A stretch of 64,000 nucleotides of DNA from Psychrobacter sp. BI730 (lineage in GTDB: Bacteria > Pseudomonadota > Gammaproteobacteria > Pseudomonadales > Moraxellaceae). Below are positions 46,856 through 55,735 of the stretch, piece after piece; positions within the stretch are counted from its first letter, which is position 1; each line of letters starts with the position of its first letter. A model generated the notes under the pieces. The model had not been told where the DNA came from. It searched no databases and saw nothing but the letters and a program-made list of their open reading frames with translations. The DNA is taken from positions 1-64,000 of the forward strand of contig NZ_JAATTV010000011.1 of NCBI RefSeq assembly GCF_013414195.1, written 5' to 3'. The translations under genes and the position numbers were made by a program.

Positions 46856-46947
46856 GGCATTTTCCTTATAGCGTCTTTCTATTTCTATTTTCTGTTTATT
46901 CCATATGTCTCATGAGCCATTGTTATTGGTTTTTGGCTAGACACCTT

Positions 46948-49305
46948 CTATACACCTTGACGCAATATGAGATTGAACTCTTTGCTAATCAGCGCAAAAT
47001 CACTAAATTTCTTTGACCTGATCATCTGGTTGGTCAAGCGGATAAGCTCACGCCAGCGCGTATTCTCCGGCAACTCATTAATCCAATGTCTGAATTCAAA
47101 ACTGATCTCTGTTGAATCCTCTTCCAACAAGACGGCACGCTCAAGCTGCTCAAAGTGGCGCCCTAATTGCCAGAAGCAAGTCACTGTCGGATTTTCTTGT
47201 TTCATCGCAGCGTTACACGCGTGTAGCTGCAAGGTCGCTGCTCGATACGTGCCAGCACTTGATAAACGCTTGATCAAGTTATATAACTCAGCGGTATCTT
47301 TACCAATGACACCTTTGGCCTCTTGGACATTGTCCTCAATCGATTGCACGATATTGGGTATGATGTTTTGTTCCAAATCAGCCATCATTTGTGCTTTCAT
47401 GGTGGTCAGTGACACTTCACCATCAACGGCAAACCCTAAGTGACTAATTAGATGCCTAATCTGTGATTTTTTGAGATCGCCTTTGATGAGTTGTTTCATC
47501 ACATCGTCGTAGTAATACAGACGCTCACTATATCGGCCTAGCCATATTAAGTGGCTGGCGGTAGAGAGTAGCAGTATCATGGGCGCATCATCTAAACTCT
47601 CGTAACCTGTTTCTAAGGGCTGGACGCGATCATAGTAGTTCGCATGCCCTGAAGCATTGACACCTACTGATGATAAAGGCGAGCACTTGTCGGTTTGCTG
47701 GTTGTCTAAATCACTGTCATCAATAATCCAAGTGTCTTTGATACCGCCGCCTTGGGATGAATTGACGACCAAAGAGCCTTCAACCATGGCCACTCGTGTC
47801 AGACCACCAGGTACAATATCTACTGTGCCATCACCATGACTGAGGATAAAGGGACGTAAGTCAATATGACGCGGTGCGATACCGTCGCTTACGGCAGTGG
47901 GATTGGTAGATAATGAGATAGTCGGTTGGGCAATAAAACCGGCTGGGTTTTCAAGCAGACGCAGGCGATATTCTTCGATTTCTTTTTTGGTTGATGTCGG
48001 ACCAATGAGCATTCCGTAGCCACCTGAACCTTGCGTTTCTTTTACCACCAGCTTGTCTAGATTGTCGAGTACATATTTGAGATCGTCGGGCTTACGGCAC
48101 TGGTATGTCTCGATATTAGGTAGGATGGGCTCTTCATTTAAGTAGAATTTGATCATATCTGGCACAAAAGGATATAAACTCTTATCATCGGCCACACCCG
48201 TACCTGGGGCGTTAACAATTACCACGTTGCCAGCGCGATAAGCACTCATTAGCCCTGATACACCCAATATGGAATCAGATTTAAAGGCTAACGGATCAAT
48301 ATAGGGATCATCAATGCGGCGGTAGATCACATCGACTTGTACCTTGCCGCGAATGCCTTGCATATAGACTTTGCTGTCCTCAACGACCAAATCATAACCA
48401 TGAACGAGTGGTACATTCATCTCATGCGCTAAGAAGGCATGCTCATAATAGGCACTATTAAAGCGACCTGGCGTTAAAATGACGACTTGTGGATCATATT
48501 TGGATGTTGAGCTGGCAAGACAGGCTTTGAGACGGCTAGGGTAATCACTAATACCCATAATAGGGGTGTCAGAAAATATATCAGCTAATAGTGTCTCTGA
48601 TATATTGCGACTCTCAAGCATATATGAGACGCCTGATGGGGTACGCAAGTTATCCTCTAATACACAAAATCTACCTGTCTCGTCTCGAATCAAATCAATA
48701 CCGCTGATGTGCGAATAGATAGGTTTGTCGAGCTCAATGCCCATCATCCATGGCTCATAACAGCCACTGGCATAGACGTAGCTGGCAGGGACAATATCCG
48801 CCTTCATGATGGCTTGGTCATGGTAAATATCATGTAAGAATGCATTGAGAGCGGTGATACGCTGTTTACAGCCTGCTTCTATTTGTTTCCATTCGCTCGC
48901 GGCAATAATGCGTGGAATGATATCAAACGGAATCATACGCTCGATGTTTTTGGCATCGCTATAGACGGTAAAGGTAACCCCTTTACGGTAAAAGATATTT
49001 TCTGCTTGTTCGTTTAGATAATTGAGGGCATCCATGTTGATGTTATCAAGCCAATGGCCAACAGCTTGTGCCACTGGGCGATACTTACCCTTACTTATCT
49101 GCAATTCATCGAAACTTTGTGGTTTTTTCTCAGGTTTTTCTGAAGTGTCTTTTGTTAAGGTATCTTTGGCCATCGTTGAATCAGGACTTGTGGTATCGGT
49201 TCTGGTTGCTTTAATGGACTGACTCTGACTCTGACTCTGATTTGCAGATTTTTCTTTGTCTGGGTTTCCATCCTTAGACTGACTTTGAGATGCTGTTTTA
49301 TTCAT
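46948..49305 (-). CDS. Circularly permuted ATP-grasp / alpha-E fusion protein of the Anbu operon
   Basis: 785 residues in three parts. Residues 1-60 are a Lys/Gln/Ser-rich disordered head with SQSQSQS repeats. About 65-520 is a circularly permuted type-2 ATP-grasp (DUF404/DUF407): IPRIIAASEWKQIEAG, LEDNLRTPSGVSYMLE, PGTGVADDKSLYPFVPDMI, VVKETQGSGGYGMLIGP and FIAQPTISLS. The last about 210 residues are an alpha-E helical domain (DUF403): STASHLIWLGRYSERLYYYDD...LHACNAAMKQENPTV. In many genomes these are two adjacent genes; here they are fused. The ATP-grasp part predicts carboxylate-amine ligation, substrate unknown. First gene of the operon. Confidence 0.9.
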   Translation of the reverse strand: MNKTASQSQSKDGNPDKEKSANQSQSQSQSIKATRTDTTSPDSTMAKDTLTKDTSEKPEKKPQSFDELQISKGKYRPVAQAVGHWLDNINMDALNYLNEQAENIFYRKGVTFTVYSDAKNIERMIPFDIIPRIIAASEWKQIEAGCKQRITALNAFLHDIYHDQAIMKADIVPASYVYASGCYEPWMMGIELDKPIYSHISGIDLIRDETGRFCVLEDNLRTPSGVSYMLESRNISETLLADIFSDTPIMGISDYPSRLKACLASSTSKYDPQVVILTPGRFNSAYYEHAFLAHEMNVPLVHGYDLVVEDSKVYMQGIRGKVQVDVIYRRIDDPYIDPLAFKSDSILGVSGLMSAYRAGNVVIVNAPGTGVADDKSLYPFVPDMIKFYLNEEPILPNIETYQCRKPDDLKYVLDNLDKLVVKETQGSGGYGMLIGPTSTKKEIEEYRLRLLENPAGFIAQPTISLSTNPTAVSDGIAPRHIDLRPFILSHGDGTVDIVPGGLTRVAMVEGSLVVNSSQGGGIKDTWIIDDSDLDNQQTDKCSPLSSVGVNASGHANYYDRVQPLETGYESLDDAPMILLLSTASHLIWLGRYSERLYYYDDVMKQLIKGDLKKSQIRHLISHLGFAVDGEVSLTTMKAQMMADLEQNIIPNIVQSIEDNVQEAKGVIGKDTAELYNLIKRLSSAGTYRAATLQLHACNAAMKQENPTVTCFWQLGRHFEQLERAVLLEEDSTEISFEFRHWINELPENTRWRELIRLTNQMIRSKKFSDFALISKEFNLILRQGV

Positions 49306-49526
49306 AAATACCTCACGTATCCTTGGTAAAGTTATACTTTATGATGAATACACTGTCTATGCTAAGTAGAGTAGCACTTGTACTGCGCCCAACAGGTAGT
49401 CTATCTCCTGTATGGACTATACAACGGTTAATGAGCAATATACAACAAGAGTTAAATAATAGATTTTTAAAAACTTGAACCTAATTCTAATAAGTTTAAC
49501 TAAATATAAACAGGAGGAGAGAAGAC

Positions 49527-50165
49527 GTGAAGCTACGTGGTAGGCTCTTAATGCTAGCAAGTATAGGGTTGTCAGCGACTATCAGTGTGACTGGCTGTGG
49601 TAGCGAGCCCCAACAAGATACCTTGCCCGCTGGTAGCACAGTGATCGCACTTGGCGACTCTCTAACCTATGGTTACGGCGCAAATACTAAAACAGCGTAT
49701 CCTACGGTGCTAGCAGAGCTAAGCAAATGGAACGTCGTTAATGCAGGCGTCAATGGTGATACTTCTGCAGATGTACTGACTCGAGTGAATGAGATCACTG
49801 AGCAAAACCCTGATTTGGTCTTACTGGGTGTGGGTGGTAATGATGTATTACAGCGCATTGCGCCTGATACCACGCGAGCTAATATCATCGCGACTATAGA
49901 CACCTTACGATCCAATAATATTGATGTTGTCCTAATCGCTGAGCCGCATCTCAGTACCAGTGCTTTGTTTGGTAAGGCCAGTGATAATCCACTGTATGAA
50001 GATATTGCGGAAGCTGAAGACATACCTCTGTATTCTGATGGCTGGTCCACTGTACTGTCAGATGATGCATTGAAATCTGATAAAATTCATGCTAATGCAG
50101 CAGGCTACAGACAGTTCGCTGAAGGGTTGCATGAGTATCTAAAAGATGAAGGGTGGGTACGCTAA
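49527..50165 (+). CDS. SGNH/GDSL esterase lipoprotein (TesA-like)
   Basis: 212 residues. Signal peptide with lipobox VTGC (Cys near 24). SGNH blocks: Ser in ALGDSLTYGYGA, Gly in NAGVNGDTSADVL, Asn in LLGVGGNDVLQ and Asp-His in DKIHANAAGY. It resembles TesA (thioesterase I/lysophospholipase L1) but is membrane-anchored. GGAGGAGAG ribosome site. Divergent from the Anbu operon with a 220-bp spacer; no functional link is known. Confidence 0.9.
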   Translation: MKLRGRLLMLASIGLSATISVTGCGSEPQQDTLPAGSTVIALGDSLTYGYGANTKTAYPTVLAELSKWNVVNAGVNGDTSADVLTRVNEITEQNPDLVLLGVGGNDVLQRIAPDTTRANIIATIDTLRSNNIDVVLIAEPHLSTSALFGKASDNPLYEDIAEAEDIPLYSDGWSTVLSDDALKSDKIHANAAGYRQFAEGLHEYLKDEGWVR

Positions 50166-50258
50166 ACCGAAATTTAAACCACAGTTTTTAAGTTTAAAAG
50201 CTTTTAAGTTTAAAAATTATGAGTAAGGTGTATGTCTGTAGTCAGTGTATAACGCACA

Positions 50259-50300
50259 CAAAAAGCAGAGAGTTTATTGGCAAGACTCTCTGCTTTTTTA
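50259..50300. terminator. Intrinsic terminator (SGNH gene / DUF2855 remnant)
   Basis: AAAAAGCAGAGAGT/ACTCTCTGCTTTTT, 14-bp perfect stem, A and T tracts on both sides, between convergent genes. Confidence 0.92.
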
Positions 50301-50342
50301 TTTGTATTTTGCTAATGACAAATAGTCGCTAAATTTTATAGC

Positions 50343-50846
50343 CTAGTCTTTTTCATTGTCGCCCATGACAACTACTAAACCTTCATCAGCGGCTATTTTA
50401 CCTTCGCAAATGTCTTCATAAACCTCCAGCAAGCCATTAACCCCGTCAAGCTCTTTAATTTTTAGCCATGCATTGGTTTTTGCTGTACTGTTCATGACGT
50501 AGCGCATAGAGCGTTTATTAAATTCTTCAGGGCCCCATTCTTTCATGCATTGCTGTACATGGCTGGGCGCAAAAAACTGCTGGCTACGTGCTTGAATGAT
50601 ACCTTCGGCATGACGTGGCTCGTCCCAATGCGTACGACCGACATTGCTGGTATAGCGCATGTTGTCGCCTAAGTGTCTGTGTAGACGGCTAAGCACGTCA
50701 GTATTGGCTGACACATCTACAATGACTGTCGGTTTGGTCGCATCAATCTGCTCAAGCGTGTCATAGCTAAGCACACTGTCATAAGCATCGATGGAATTAA
50801 CAAATAGTGTCCTTACTCTAAGTTGAGCTTCTATCAACACAATCAA
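50343..50846 (-). pseudogene. N-terminally truncated DUF2855 gene
   Basis: The 167 codons match the C-terminal half of DUF2855 proteins: RTLFVNSIDAYDSVLSYDTLEQID, VIVDVSANTDVLSRLHRHLGDNMRYTSN, THWDEPRHAEG and FFAPSHVQQCMKEWGPEEF. Full family members are about twice as long (roughly 350 residues), so the N-terminal half is missing. The frame opens without an ATG: only TTG (50846) or GTG codons. The nearest ATG (50851) runs into a stop after two codons. This looks like an internal deletion joining the promoter region to the gene's middle. The divergent tetR and the intact operator are kept. Confidence 0.8.
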
Positions 50847-50863
50847 TTCATAATTGTTTGTGC

Positions 50864-50897
50864 ATAACAGTGTTATATACTAGAATAACACTGTTAT
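50864..50897. promoter_or_regulatory. Double TetR-type operator
   Basis: Two palindromic 13-mers, ATAACAGTGTTAT (50864-50876) and ATAACACTGTTAT (50885-50897), have centres 21 bp apart, two helical turns. They lie between the DUF2855 remnant and tetR, so the adjacent TetR protein is the likely ligand, controlling itself and the divergent gene. Confidence 0.85.
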
Positions 50898-50923
50898 AAT
50901 TGTCAAGACCTAGTGAGAATCTA

Positions 50924-51496
50924 ATGGATGCCAGAACCAAAATATTAAATGCTGCATCAGAGCTTTTCTTAGAAGGAGGCGGGGATGCCTTAAGCGTGCG
51001 TGGTATCTCTAAACGCGCAGGCCTGTCTACAATCGGTATATACAGCCATTTTCAAGGCAAGCAGGGCATACTAGATGCGCTGTACATAGAAGGGTTTAAC
51101 CTAGTCCGTGAAGCCATGGATGTGATTCCAGAGGGCAAAGCATGTAAAGAGCAAGTATTAGAAGCGTGCTTGGGTTATCTCAATGTGGGCGAGCAACACG
51201 AGGCACACTATCGGCTGATTTTTGGGGAATCTGATGCAGGATATCAGCCCTCTGAAGAAGCAGTTGCAGCCAGAGACAGTGCATTTTCAAAACTGGTACG
51301 GGTGGCAGGTTCTTATTTATCAGAAGATGCTAGCATGACGGAACGTCGGCAAATAGCGTTAGATATCTGGGCAATTGTGCATGGGTACGTCAGTATTAGT
51401 CACCATGTAGTGTTCGCCGATGAACTGGAGCTAGATTGGAAGACGATGGCACTTCGTGTGGTTGGAGTACAGTTGGATGCCATAAAGTCTTCTTAA
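50924..51496 (+). CDS. TetR-family transcriptional regulator
   Basis: About 190 residues. N-terminal HTH: RTKILNAASELFLEGGGDALSVRGISKRAGLSTIGIYSHFQGKQGILDAL. The C-terminal ligand domain resembles the TetR_C33/WHG group. The start at ATG 50924 (weak GTGAG upstream) is preferred over the in-frame TTG at 50900, which sits against the operator. The inducer is unknown. Its natural target was presumably the now-truncated DUF2855 gene. Confidence 0.9.
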   Translation: MDARTKILNAASELFLEGGGDALSVRGISKRAGLSTIGIYSHFQGKQGILDALYIEGFNLVREAMDVIPEGKACKEQVLEACLGYLNVGEQHEAHYRLIFGESDAGYQPSEEAVAARDSAFSKLVRVAGSYLSEDASMTERRQIALDIWAIVHGYVSISHHVVFADELELDWKTMALRVVGVQLDAIKSS

Positions 51497-51579
51497 TAAC
51501 GATATTGGTATATTTGTGGCAAGTGAGTGCACGCTAGGCTGAGTTATTTCAATATCGTAAGGTTTAAGGATAGCAAATT

Positions 51580-52323
51580 ATGTTTGACATCATAAAAGAT
51601 TGGCGTGAACAGCGTATATTAGATAATAGTGAATTTACCCATGCCGATTGGATGCAAGCGGCTGAGCGTATCGTGATACTCGACAGATTGAGTGTTGACG
51701 AGATGACGCATTTATTTGAGCTCGCGACATTGTTTTTGGCTGATAAGTCCATCATTGGTGCACAAGGTTTTGAGATTACCAATGCTGTGAGACAATCGAT
51801 TGCACTACAAGCCTGTTTGCCGATCTTGAACTTAGGTCTTGACTGGTATGCTGGTTGGTCATCCATCATCATTTATCCTGGCTCGTACAAGAGCGACAGC
51901 ACCACCGTAGATGAGTTTGGTATCGTCCACGAAGGCAGTCAACACCGTAGCGGGGAAGCATGGCTGCGGGGGCCTGTCATTCTCTCATGGAAGGACGCTA
52001 AGCACTCAGGCGAACGTGACGGGCATAACGTTGTCATTCATGAGTTTGTTCATAAGCTCGATATGATGAATGGCCGTGCCAATGGCTTTCCGCCCATGCA
52101 ACCTAATATGGATCCTGCAAACTGGACTCAGATTATGAGTCGCGATTTTGAAGATTTTCAAACACATCGCAAGTCAGGGCTTGATCGGTATGGCGCAACC
52201 AATCCTGCAGAATTTTTTGCCGTTCTCAGTGAAGTGTTTTTTGAGACCCCACAAAAGCTAGTTGATGCTTATCCGGATATTTATGAGATTATGGTGAAAT
52301 TCTTTCGTCAGACGCCGTTATAA
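51580..52323 (+). CDS. mtfA: Zinc-dependent peptidase MtfA (M90)
   Basis: 247 residues. Zinc site HEFVHKLDMMNG near 153 (HExxH plus the conserved Asp), upstream segments LSVDEMTHLFELATLFLADKSIIGAQGFEIT and a downstream ATNPAEFFAVLSEVFFETPQ with the third-ligand Glu. In E. coli MtfA binds the repressor Mlc and regulates ptsG; it is cytosolic. Psychrobacter relatives lack a glucose PTS as far as known, so the target here may differ. Single gene. Confidence 0.92.
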   Translation: MFDIIKDWREQRILDNSEFTHADWMQAAERIVILDRLSVDEMTHLFELATLFLADKSIIGAQGFEITNAVRQSIALQACLPILNLGLDWYAGWSSIIIYPGSYKSDSTTVDEFGIVHEGSQHRSGEAWLRGPVILSWKDAKHSGERDGHNVVIHEFVHKLDMMNGRANGFPPMQPNMDPANWTQIMSRDFEDFQTHRKSGLDRYGATNPAEFFAVLSEVFFETPQKLVDAYPDIYEIMVKFFRQTPL

Positions 52324-52397
52324 GTGATATTTATAGGGATGGTGATAGTAAGCTGTATTTAAGACAGCATAAGCATATTAGAATTAGGGAAGCTGAA

Positions 52398-52911
52398 ATG
52401 ACTAACGCTATAAGTGATAATGTGGCAAAAGCAGAAATCTATGAAAGTGCTGATGGAAAGGCGCAAGTAGATGTACGTTTCGAGCAGTAGACTGTCTGGC
52501 TGTCACAAGCATAAATGACCGAGTTGTTTGGTCGTGATCAATCAGTCATTTCTCGTCATATCGCCAATGCCATAAAAGATGAAGAAATCGCTGAAAAAAG
52601 CAATATACAAAAAATGCATATTGCAAATTCTGATCGCCCGGTGACTTTTTATGACTTAGACGTGGTTATATCAGTCGGTTATCGCATCAAATCTCCCCAA
52701 GGCGTGCAATTTAGACGTTGAGCACTGCAGCGGCGCTTTTTTGTTCGTGGATTTTTTACGCCGTAACCACCGACTGCTGAATAATAAAGGCGACATGGTC
52801 ATCAATAATACTGGGCTTGCAGCTTTAATCTTACTGGTCGCTGAGTCTGACCCCAACCAAAAAGAAACTTTGATCAAATTGATTATGAATATGTTGTCGT
52901 TAGAGGGCTAG
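52398..52911 (+). pseudogene. RhuM/Fic-family virulence protein remnant
   Basis: The frame from ATG 52398 reads as a RhuM N-terminus: AEIYESADGKAQVDVRFEQ, stop TAG at 52488, TVWLSQA, stop TAA at 52512, MTELFGRDQSVISRHIANAIKDEE, TFYDLDVVISVGYRIKSPQGVQFR, stop TGA at 52719. From 52720, one frame over, the end of the Fic-like part appears: GAFLFVDFLRRNHRLLNN, INNTGLAALILLVAESDPNQKETLIKLIMNML, TAG. About 150 central residues, including the Fic active-site region, are gone. So there are two nonsense codons, a frameshift and an internal deletion. Such genes are common cargo of genomic islands and toxin loci. Confidence 0.87.
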
Positions 52912-53066
52912 TAACAAAGCTTGTCATTAAAAACTATACCAAAAACCATGTAGCACAATCCGCTATATATCTTTAATTGAATATATATAGCATTTATATC
53001 CAGATAGAGTAAGCTGTCACTTTAAACAAGCCTTATAAAAGTTGTCGGGCAATCTTTCTCTACACC

Positions 53067-53735
53067 TTAAACCGTCCATTGGTCATTAATGATAGCCACT
53101 AGGTAACGCTTGCCTTGATACTCATCAAATACCAAGCGTAGTACCCGCCAGTCCATACCATCATACTCATCCGTGCCTTTATAATAAAATTCTACAACAT
53201 CTGATGTTTGGTATATTTCTTTTAAATTATTGATAGAATTACCATTATTTTTGAATTCATTGACATTGATACTAGCATTATTGAACTTTTTGCCATCCAC
53301 CCAAGTATCCAGATAAGCAGGCAACGGCGTGACCAATAGATCGCCAGTACCGTCTTTTTCGCCCCAAGTAAATTGAATGTTAGACTGCTGTAAATACTGT
53401 GCAAATTGCCCGCGGCTAAAGACTTTATCTGACTCAGGCCGTACATAAGCGTACATCGAAAAACGAACGCCGCGTGTTGGATGGATATCATTAGTGATTC
53501 TAGAAAAGTCCTTATTTGCCAGGGCGCGCTGTATACGTAACGCTTGCTGTCTAAGAGTTTGCTGACTGATATCAGCATTACTAGGTGTTGATGAGCTACT
53601 GGTTGGCTGAGATACAATGGCTTCACTGGACTCAGAAGCAGACTGACAACCCGTAGCAGCTAGCGTGAATAGCAAAAGACTACTATAGGCTAATGTCGCA
53701 GATTTTTCCTTAAAAAAAGCAGGTAATGTCATCAT
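53067..53735 (-). CDS. Lipoprotein of unknown function
   Basis: About 223 residues: signal peptide with lipobox AATGC, a Ser/Thr-rich linker, then a globular domain. The domain contains SRITNDIHPTRGVRFSMYAYV, FTWGEKDGTGDLL and a C-terminal MDWRVLRLVFDEYQGKRYLVAIINDQWTV. The last segment recurs in small lipoproteins of several Proteobacteria, but no function is known to me. The start at 53735 is set by AAGGA seven bases upstream; the open frame to 53789 adds residues unsuited to a signal peptide. Confidence 0.8.
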   Translation of the reverse strand: MMTLPAFFKEKSATLAYSSLLLFTLAATGCQSASESSEAIVSQPTSSSSTPSNADISQQTLRQQALRIQRALANKDFSRITNDIHPTRGVRFSMYAYVRPESDKVFSRGQFAQYLQQSNIQFTWGEKDGTGDLLVTPLPAYLDTWVDGKKFNNASINVNEFKNNGNSINNLKEIYQTSDVVEFYYKGTDEYDGMDWRVLRLVFDEYQGKRYLVAIINDQWTV

Positions 53736-53936
53736 AAAATCATCCTTAGCACAGTTATTAGCGAAAGAAAAATCACTATAAATTGTCATGGGAACCGGTA
53801 AAAAATACCATAGAAGCGCTATGTAATCGATATTTTAGTAAGTAAACCTGAATGATACGATAATACAGCAGAGTCCGAATATAGGTATGATGTAATAATC
53901 ATAACACTTATAGGACAGAAGCTCGCAGAGAATAAG

Positions 53937-54428
53937 ATGCCAACATATAAATCGCTGACATTACTATTGACCATAGGACTGATGCCTGTCGGTCACGCTA
54001 TAGCCGATGTATCAAAAGTAGATCAGAAACAAAATGCCATGGCTGATATGAAGATTGCGACCATCACGAAAATGTACCAACAAGATATTGATGACCAAGG
54101 TATGAGTAATCCTGTAGTGCTGCAGCAATATGCAGATGCTGACTTGCAAGCAGCCATGCAACTTGAGCAAGAATATTTTGATAAAACTCAGACGTCCTGC
54201 AATATAGATTACGATGTGCTTTGGAACTCGCAAGATCCTGACTATACGCAAGACAAGAAGTTTTCAATAACTGCTCAAGGATTGGTTCAGGTTAGCTTGG
54301 CACAAGGTAGCGATGTTTATTATGAGCTGTCATGTGATGACAATGATAAAAATTGCCAAGTCGCAGACGTAGTTTTAGATCAGGATGACAAAACTTTGCG
54401 TCAGCATTTACTTGAAAATTGTCGTTAG
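53937..54428 (+). CDS. Small secreted/periplasmic protein of unknown function
   Basis: 163 residues with an N-terminal signal peptide (hydrophobic to about 23, AIAD cleavage). The mature part is Asp/Gln-rich with four Cys (SCNIDYDV, SCDDNDKNCQV, ENCR). No family recognised. It is the last gene before the dif site, reading towards it. Confidence 0.72.
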   Translation: MPTYKSLTLLLTIGLMPVGHAIADVSKVDQKQNAMADMKIATITKMYQQDIDDQGMSNPVVLQQYADADLQAAMQLEQEYFDKTQTSCNIDYDVLWNSQDPDYTQDKKFSITAQGLVQVSLAQGSDVYYELSCDDNDKNCQVADVVLDQDDKTLRQHLLENCR

Positions 54429-54521
54429 TAAAACTCTATAACTAATATTAAATCTGATATAAGGCATAAGAATGACATGGTGTAAATGGTTTTACGCTTA
54501 GCTACTAAAACCGCTAGTTTG

Positions 54522-54549
54522 TTTTCGCATAATGTATATTATGTTAAAT
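54522..54549 (+). other. dif: Chromosomal dif site (XerCD recombination, replication terminus)
   Basis: XerC arm TTTTCGCATAA (54522-54532), central TGTATA (54533-54538) and XerD arm TTATGTTAAAT (54539-54549). By recalled sequence, 25 of 28 positions equal E. coli dif; the only differences are in the outer XerC arm, which varies between species. XerC/XerD resolve chromosome dimers here under FtsK control. A second copy was not noticed elsewhere in the window, which favours the chromosomal dif over a pdif-type module. Confidence 0.92.
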
Positions 54550-55538
54550 GAAGTCTATTGAGTAGTATGCTTAAGCCTTACTAACTATAGAATCATAACG
54601 ATTATGTATTTCTGATGCTGTTGGATATAAACATCCTACCAAACTGTTTAGCTCTCGCCGACTAACTCTGTCCTGTTAATTCAACCGAATCTTTTGGATT
54701 ATAGTTCACACCTGCTAAAGTTGATTCTTCATAATTTTCATGGATGCGCATTTCATCAGTCAATTTTAACTTTTGCTAAATGGTAGAACTTGGACTCAAT
54801 ATATAACTGGTTATCAATGCTCTATACTTCGCTAAAATGCTAATTGCTACGCTCACATATGTTATTAGCTTTTTATTCGAGATGATCATGGCTGCTCGTC
54901 TACGATAGTTTATTTATTATCTATGTCCGCTGGTTAAATCCTTAATATAGAAAAGCTGATAACCTATTTTCGATAACCATCATTTGTATGATTAGAAATC
55001 CTCTAATATTACCAAAATAGATTAAATTGCAAAAACTCAGCCGAACGTTATAACTCCTTCGAATATTTCTAATCTTATCTAGCCTTCAATCACTATGCCC
55101 AAGTCATCACGTATAACCTTTCAAATTTAACTCATAGACAGATTGTTAAATAATTAGAACTGACGCTGTTTTCTTTTGCGTAGCGATAAATTTTATCTAC
55201 CCACAAACAGCCATCCTCTATTTATTGTTACCAAGCCATTTTTAAGATGAATGAGCTATCTATTGATATTTTTTAATGTATTTAGTCCGTCGTTATATAT
55301 TTTCTATATACCCCTCAAAATTGGTGCATTCCAAATTTGCACAGAACAGTATTATGACCCTGATTTTTATATTCTGTGCGAGTACAGGAGCATGTGTTTT
55401 ATAGAGAATATGCTCAACTCCTTGCCGAATCAATCATGGATACCATAATCGCATTTAACTATGTATCGAAATAACTGGTAGAAATGCCGTGTAACCCTCT
55501 CAGCGTATGGCCTACTCAATATTTGGCCACTATGCTAT

Positions 55539-55569
55539 AATTATCCCCAAGTTAACCTTGGGGATAATT
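55539..55569. repeat. 13-bp perfect inverted repeat upstream of integrase
   Basis: AATTATCCCCAAG / CTTGGGGATAATT, 5-nt loop, no T tract. It could be an integrase or excisionase-related site, or a terminator for transcripts entering from either side. Role not determined. Confidence 0.7.
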
Positions 55570-55622
55570 ACGTCTTAAAAACTATTATCTAAAAGGCTTT
55601 ACTAACAACACTAACGAATACC

Positions 55623-55642
55623 AGTGTCCATGATAGTGTCCA
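55623..55642 (+). repeat. Direct repeat AGTGTCCA x2 before integrase
   Basis: Two copies (55623-55630, 55635-55642), period 12 bp, about 95 bp upstream of the integrase start. They resemble arm-type binding sites or an attachment-site relic. Inference only. Confidence 0.5.
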
Positions 55643-55735
55643 ATACTTCTATATTTTTCTACAGAAGAGACTTTTTATAAGTCATCAATCATAAACCTAT
55701 CATCAACCTTAATTATCATATGACGGATATACATT

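Larger units (their letters stand above)
54429..55735. other. 1.3-kb non-coding, AT-rich terminus region
   Basis: No ORF here has a ribosome site or family resemblance. Contents seen: the dif site (54522-54549), a 10-bp inverted repeat (GATTAGAAAT 54990-54999 with ATTTCTAATC 55065-55074), a strong 13-bp hairpin (55539-55569) and two AGTGTCCA copies just before the integrase. Possibly a decayed insertion or a region kept free for terminus function. Confidence 0.6.

Noticed and set aside
55251-55448. 65-codon hydrophobic ORF in the dif-integrase spacer
   Set aside because: Composition is that of random AT-rich DNA, there is no convincing ribosome site, and no family resemblance.
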